From assembly GCA_944474755.1 (NCBI GenBank), contig OX104112.1:21416460-21480459 (forward strand): DNA of 64,000 nt, given 5' to 3'. A model generated the notes under the pieces. That model worked only from the letters and a program-made list of their open reading frames with translations. It did not search any database and was not told where the DNA came from. Shown piece after piece: positions 58,780 through 64,000 of this stretch (its first letter is position 1; every line of letters starts with the position of its first letter). Source of the DNA: Limnoperna fortunei (taxonomy: Eukaryota > Mollusca > Bivalvia > Mytilida > Modiolidae). Made by a program: the position numbers and the translations under genes.

Positions 58780-59640
58780 TTATCCATAAACGATAAAATC
58801 AAATTGTATTCGATAGTATAAGAGAGTTTTTCTCCTCGTTTCACTCAAGAGATGTCTTTTTTTATGTATATGATACAAGATGGCGTCGCTCGCTATGATT
58901 TATTCCTATATATTAAACAAAGAACACATTCAGTATACAAATCATCGGTAGACATGTACAGCAGCTACTATTAATGATGGTCCCTATGTAAATATCAAAC
59001 AGCGAGTAATGTAGCAAACCTCGATCAGGGTTGTTGTTTAACGCCTCATTACACAATTAATGGAGCAGGGGAAACAAATTTATTTCTTTAATCTCATTTA
59101 CAGTGTTTCGCATATTCGAAGCAAACTTGATTAAAAATCTTTGAAACATACGGCCAACTTTAACTATAACTTTAAACAAAGTAGAAAAACTATACACTTA
59201 ATTTCATCTAATCGCTAAACTAATACTTGGAGTTTAATCCTACGATTAAGGTATTCAAAAGCTGAAGCTCTTTTTTATATTTACTCTTTTTCTACTCGAC
59301 TACAAGACATCATAATAATTAATAGAGAATACCAAAAAATGTTAATTTATAAACGTTATCCTTCCAGAAAAAAATGCTCGTTGTTGCTTCTAGCGACGAT
59401 TTGCTAGTATACACAAAGATAACACCAAAATGCAATTTTACAATGCCCTCTTTATAAGCATACTTTCTGAAAGTATTTCCGTTCACAGTGGCGACTCCAT
59501 ACTATCTGCTATGAACGGTTAGAAGATTTTATAGACGGTCAGTAGGAAAGAGCCAGCGGCATTAAAACCCACAGAATATAAATAATGTTTTCTAAAATTC
59601 GTTACACAGTCAGTTGTTAACCTAATACAAACTATTTATG
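58780..59640. other. No gene recognised
   Basis: AT-rich. AATGCCCTCTTTATAAGCAT near 59,442 resembles the tip of the hairpin element at 59,641-59,810, so an older copy may have ended here. Confidence 0.4.
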
Positions 59641-59810
59641 TTGCCTATACAGAGGGCATTGTCATGATATCTTGACTGCACAAGGGAGAGTGGTATTGCC
59701 TGAAACATTGATAATGCCCGTGCCGAAGGCAAGGTCATTATCAATGTTGAAGGCAATACCACTGTCCCGAGGGCTGTCAAGTATCATGACAATGCCCTCT
59801 ATATAGGCAA
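59641..59810. mobile_element. 170-bp hairpin element (MITE-like)
   Basis: TTGCCTATACAGAGGGCATT with GTCATGATA at the left is inverted at the right end (TATCATGAC, AATGCCCTCTATATAGGCAA). Matching continues through GTGGTATTGCC and AACATTGATAATG to a loop of only a few bases: ~80-bp arms with few mismatches. Such a structure would extrude or fold readily as RNA. No coding capacity. Confidence 0.85.
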
Positions 59811-60829
59811 CTATTATATTTATTTCATTGAAGAATTAAAAAATAGTTTGTTGTTGGTGTTTGGTTTTCAAATTCAGTTTTGCATGTTTTTGTTGCTCAA
59901 TATTTATTTCATTTACATTGAAAACAAATATAAGTTGTATGTTTTGTGCGTGAATCATTTATTTAGTCTCCTTTCATGACAAATGCTAAATCGCTGGACA
60001 GGCAATACCACGACGTGATAACGCCCTCGTGTCAAATTACTGCATACCGGTATTAATTACCGGTAATACAAGCTGGTCATGTTTTATCCAATTAAAACAA
60101 ACATAATTTTACTGATATGAAATATACAATGTTAGTACATTTTTACATCGGATCAAATGCTACGCGATCGCCACATATATAATTCTAAATATAGCGATTC
60201 AACCACAAATCAAGTGTTTAAACTTTATATATAAGAAGTCTGGGATCACGGTTCAGACTGAAACAGTCATAATTCCAGACTTCTTCATTTAATTATTACG
60301 GGTAATTTCGAGTCGGGACAGATGTAACAGTATATGTCATAAATTCATTTCCGGTACACGCGGTAAAGACAAGAAAAATTAAATGTAACAACAAACTTAT
60401 TATGTAAGAACCGAGGGCATTAAATATAGAATACGTGAATTGAAAACACACATAGTAAAGACTAGGGCATCTTTCTTGTAACCTCACAAAGTTTTTAAAA
60501 GCCCACATTGTAGCCGATGAAAAAAATAAAGACAACGAAACATAGTCGAGATGAAGTGTGAAGCGTTGACACCCAACATTGATTTAGCAAAGCTACAAAA
60601 CTAACGTAAAATATTTCTTATTTGTTTTCTTTTACTTAATATACTTCAATGTGTAATTAAAGTTTAAATTTTACTTTCAGCTGTAACAATTCATTGCCTG
60701 ACGATATTTTTACAGTATGTGATCTTAAGACTAGATACAAGAGATCAAATCGACTGACTAATACACTAACTACTTGCAACACACCAGCTTTATTTTGTTC
60801 TTGAATTGCAAGTAATCATTTAGCACATA
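59811..60829. other. Spacer with two small palindromes
   Basis: TACCGGTA is repeated around TTAAT at 60,045-60,065, and an AGAAGTCTGGGAT/ATTCCAGACTTCT hairpin lies at 60,235-60,285. GGCAATACCACGACGTGATA at 60,001 resembles the 59.6-kb hairpin family. No gene recognised. Confidence 0.5.
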
Positions 60830-60960
60830 ATTTTGTAGTCAAAGGGGAGTAACTCAATGTGCAAAACTGGTTCAGGGTTATAGTTAGTCACGATCATCAC
60901 TTACTTGTAAATATACAAACTGAAAACACGCGACATTTCACAGAGGCAAGTCCTTGTGCG
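60830..60960 (+). repeat. GTAGTCAAAGGGAAGTAA repeat, copy 3
   Basis: TTTTGTAGTCAAAGGGGAGTA, GATCATCACTTACTTG and CGCGACATTTCACA align with copies at 46,765 and 52,640. Confidence 0.65.
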
Positions 60961-62764
60961 TACACATACTTGTAGGAATTAAATGCGTTTGTAGTAACTA
61001 ACGTATTTTGTTATGAAATAGCAACCTCGACCGCCACATAATCTATGTACTTAGTCTTTTCAACAACTTTTTAGCATGTGTGTCTACAATGGAGATGTAA
61101 GTTAGCTTTTGACATAATGACCTTTGTTGTTACAATTAAGCACATTAAGTACTTTGTCTTCCTTTTAGTTATTCACGCCATTCGAGTGCACCAAAGTTAT
61201 AACATGGCAAACCGGTCGTATTGACTTGGTTGCACCGGTATATAAGTTGTAACGTACTTAATTAGTATACGAAGACATGCTCGGAAGCCAAGGAATGTAA
61301 CACCTTTTTGTAAAAAAATCCCCACTTATTAGGACAGAGGGGTATGCTTAGTAGGCAGCTTTACAGATATCTTATTACAATTTTATCAGCATAAAACAGC
61401 AGATTATCATTTTGATTCATATATAATATATTGATTGCAAACAATGTTTTGTAAGAAAATTGTCTTTTTACGTTTGTTACACTTAAATTTTATTCAGTAA
61501 TCTCTGGCGCTTACAAAGGATATACCCCCTTCCTGGCCCTATCAGGTACTGGGGTCTTAGCGCCCCCCCCCTCCAACTTCGTATATAGCTTCCAAGTTAT
61601 TTAGAGACTAGCTACGCAACTGAAGACCGGGCTGAAGATGTGGTCCATAACAGGTTAACAATTTTTTCCCCAAACAGATGACAGTAAAATTAAAATAATG
61701 ATAACAGATAACAGTAATTTATATGAGAAAACAACAAAAATTGAGTTCAATATAAAAAAAAAGATTCCAGCAGAATATCATCGAAGGGCAATACTATTAA
61801 CAACAAACATGGTTTTTATTTTCTTTACAATGGTTCAGAACAATGTAAATTTTGAAGAAAACAGATAACAGCTTATGGTTGAAAAACAGTCAACAGTTAC
61901 TTTATTTTCAAAAAACTGTAAAAATACATTACTTTTTAAATTCTATTTTCCAAGAGAATGGAATCAAAGTATGAAGTCGGTTATTGTTTGTTTCTAGGCC
62001 TTTTTTTAATTTAAAATCTACAAAGTTTAAATGAAATTGGCCACAAATAACGACTACAATTTAAATAAAAATCACTTGTTGATGTCTGTTCTAACTGAAG
62101 AATCATAGCAATTCAAATTTTAAAACAATCAATTGTTAAAATAATATGTAATAGTACATATTTTAACTAATAACGATGGAAAGTGCGTCCAAAACCATAA
62201 CTCTAAACGGCTTTTTTCAATGACGTCAGTCTCACTAGAAATGCCGCGAATGCAGGATTTTGCACCATTAACCCCGAACCTTACCATAGTTTTTTCGCCT
62301 CGCTTTGCCTTGGCGTAGATTATCGATAATTCACGTATGAATTCTCACAACATAGCGTCATATATACACTTATGTAATTATTGTTTAATTTGTTTGTTGT
62401 GCTTTTCACGATTTAATCAATCAAACGTAATGTTGAAGTTTAACAATTAGAAGGCTAATTCGTACTGTTATTCTTTAGACATACAGGTAGAGCAAATACT
62501 AGCATTTCTGTGATTTGCATAGCTAACAAACAAACAAATTGTACACATGTAAACACTATTGACTAAATCAGAACAATTTTATGAGATCTAGATTGACTGA
62601 AATGATATAGCGTAATGACAAAAATCGACCCAGACATGAGGTGGATCTGATTTTCTAACTAACATTGAAATTGTTTATCACTTTCAATGCATGATTTTTT
62701 ATGTTGAGGTATCTCTAAAGTTGCAATTTTTGTTACCTATGACAACTGTTAACTTCGTATTTGA
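60961..62764. other. No gene recognised
   Basis: AT-rich. A C-run at 61,562-61,572 and nothing else to report. Confidence 0.45.
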
Positions 62765-63180
62765 TTAATTGATTGATTTGATGTTTGCTTTACGTCCAGC
62801 GAGCAGTATTTCATCTATATTCAGGACGAGAACAAGTTAACAAACAATAAATCATTGGAAGAAGACGTGGGATGGGAAATAGGGAACACAAGTTTGAATG
62901 CCACTGGAAAAGTATGGAGTATTGGGGAAGGGCGGATAATTTAAGCTTTTATAGCGGCTACAATGAGCCTACTCTTTTTTTCGAAATCTAGAAAAGGGGT
63001 CGTTATCGTGCAAGGATCGTGGCACTCTCCAAACACGTCACTCACTACAGTCCGCGGCCACGTTTTCTGTATTATGACCCGACAACACCTTAAGATAGGG
63101 TCGCCCCTAAACGCCACCCGGGGACCCGCTGGACTGCTCTGTAGGTCGAGCACTGGGGGACCTTCCCAATATGGTCCCTG
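62765..63180 (-). repeat. AATCAATC-tailed dispersed repeat, inverse copy
   Basis: On the minus strand this has the same order as 50,480-50,889: GACGTGTTTGGAGAGTGCC, TTGCACGATAACGACC, GAGTAGGCTCATTGTAGC, a CCAATACTCCATACTTTTCC stretch, then TCCTGAATATAGATGAAAT, GCTGGACGTAAAGC and the AATCAATC tail. It joins the body seen at 50.5 kb to the tail seen at 679 and 37,685 in one copy. Confidence 0.8.
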
Positions 63181-63686
63181 TTAACGGCATAATTGAATGA
63201 AAGGAAAATCTCTGGCAAGCGGTTGCTGTTGCAGGACTTGAAAAATAATCCGTACAAAATCATAAGAGAAAACGGTTACATAACTGATGAAAGTTGCAAA
63301 TTTCAATCTGATAACAAGCTATCCAGAGGCTCACTTGTAATAACATTGAACTTACTTAACTTGACATTTTGCGATTTTCAACCTTAATTCATTATGAAAC
63401 CTTTAAGTAAACATAAGTATGAATGTCATTTTTTAAAATTAACTCTTTATAATTGATTGAAATTACGCGTGACTTTTTAGTTTTTCCTCGATAAGTTTTA
63501 CTTAACCCAAATTCTATGTGAATAGTTCCTTTCTTTTATTTTATATAAAAAAATAAATATAAATAATGACATCGATGAAACGGCAAAATACCCATTTAGA
63601 TGTAAAAACAGTTTCAAATACAAACGAGTAAATATATTACATTCTTAGTAATAACCAACGTAATGGAAGCCCCATTATCACGATGT
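63181..63686. other. No gene recognised
   Basis: AT-rich spacer; the 64-codon frame at 63,193-63,387 is unsupported. Confidence 0.4.
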
Positions 63687-63820
63687 GTAATCAGCAACAG
63701 CGAAGAATCCAGGATTGGCGGAAAGGAGGGACAAGGAAGGAAATCGATTTATAGTAATCAGCAACAGCGAAGAATCCAGGATTGGCGGAAAGGTGGGACA
63801 AGGAAGGAAAGAGATTTTTA
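63687..63820 (+). repeat. 67-bp tandem duplication
   Basis: GTAATCAGCAACAGCGAAGA begins at 63,687 and 63,754. The copies differ at only a few bases (GGAGGGAC/GGTGGGAC), so the duplication is recent. Confidence 0.93.
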
Positions 63821-64000
63821 GTACACGAAATTTTTTTTTTTTATATTTTGCAAATTTTATTAATTTTACGTGAAATTTACGTAAATTGGCATATATTTTA
63901 ACATGTGTGTATTTTCTTCCCTGCCTGCCATTTATTGTCAATCACTTCATTAATTGTGAAACGTATGGAGAGAGGAGGAGTGCTTAAATGTACCTAATAT

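Noticed and set aside
60296..60535. 79-codon minus-strand frame with a hydrophobic segment (YIISLLLHLIFLVF)
   Set aside because: One hydrophobic stretch in AT-rich DNA is expected by chance; no start context, exon signals or homology recognised.

Overview
This window looks like AT-rich, intron-era nuclear DNA from an invertebrate animal, most likely a mollusc and perhaps a bivalve. The reasons are the absence of operons or long host genes, the dense population of decayed transposons, and several dispersed families that I associate with molluscan genomes: a tRNA-headed SINE, AATCAATC-tailed repeats, and a repeat containing GGCGGCCATCTT and GAC runs. The species call is inference. No complete host gene is visible. 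Coding sequence is limited to transposon relics and a few exon-like pieces.

Layout, 0-16 kb: SINE and LINE tails, then a clean 2,148-bp DNA element at 1,749-3,896 with near-identical ~45-bp terminal inverted repeats and a perfect 10-bp target duplication. A LINE at ~5.9-8.05 kb keeps a long open reverse transcriptase. A MULE-like transposase fragment lies at 10.1 kb and a 182-bp palindrome at 11.2 kb. At 14.8 kb begins an ~800-bp unit (segments D, B and C) whose second copy is spread over ~10.2 kb (15,578-25,780). It is spread by a 6.36-kb unit with AACGTT-rich inverted ends and by a decayed minus-strand LINE.

26-44.2 kb is the most striking part. About 43 head-to-tail copies of a 187-bp satellite (27,742-35,763) face an inverted array of about 19 copies (40,553-44,069). 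The unique sequence just inside each array is also inverted (35,871-35,998 against 39,893-40,022). The whole is therefore an imperfect palindrome of about 16 kb with a 3.9-kb loop, resembling a foldback element on a very large scale. The two arrays have different higher-order periods: a 13-mer block on the left and 5-mers on the right. The loop holds a Tc1-like transposase gene split exactly between its D and E-S residues by a 5'-truncated RNase H-bearing LINE. That LINE is itself interrupted by a ~235-bp repeat. The right array carries a palindromic MITE with a 3-bp target duplication.

44.8-51.7 kb is a cluster of unrelated minisatellites (periods 34, 22, 40 and ~20 bp) and a three-phase tetranucleotide microsatellite. 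Two copies of a dead Tc1-like element lie at 49.2 and 54.1 kb. The remainder (55-64 kb) is AT-rich DNA with SINEs, a 170-bp hairpin element, and further dispersed repeats.

Nothing here works as a pathway. The biology is genome dynamics: nested insertion, amplification and inversion of tandem arrays.
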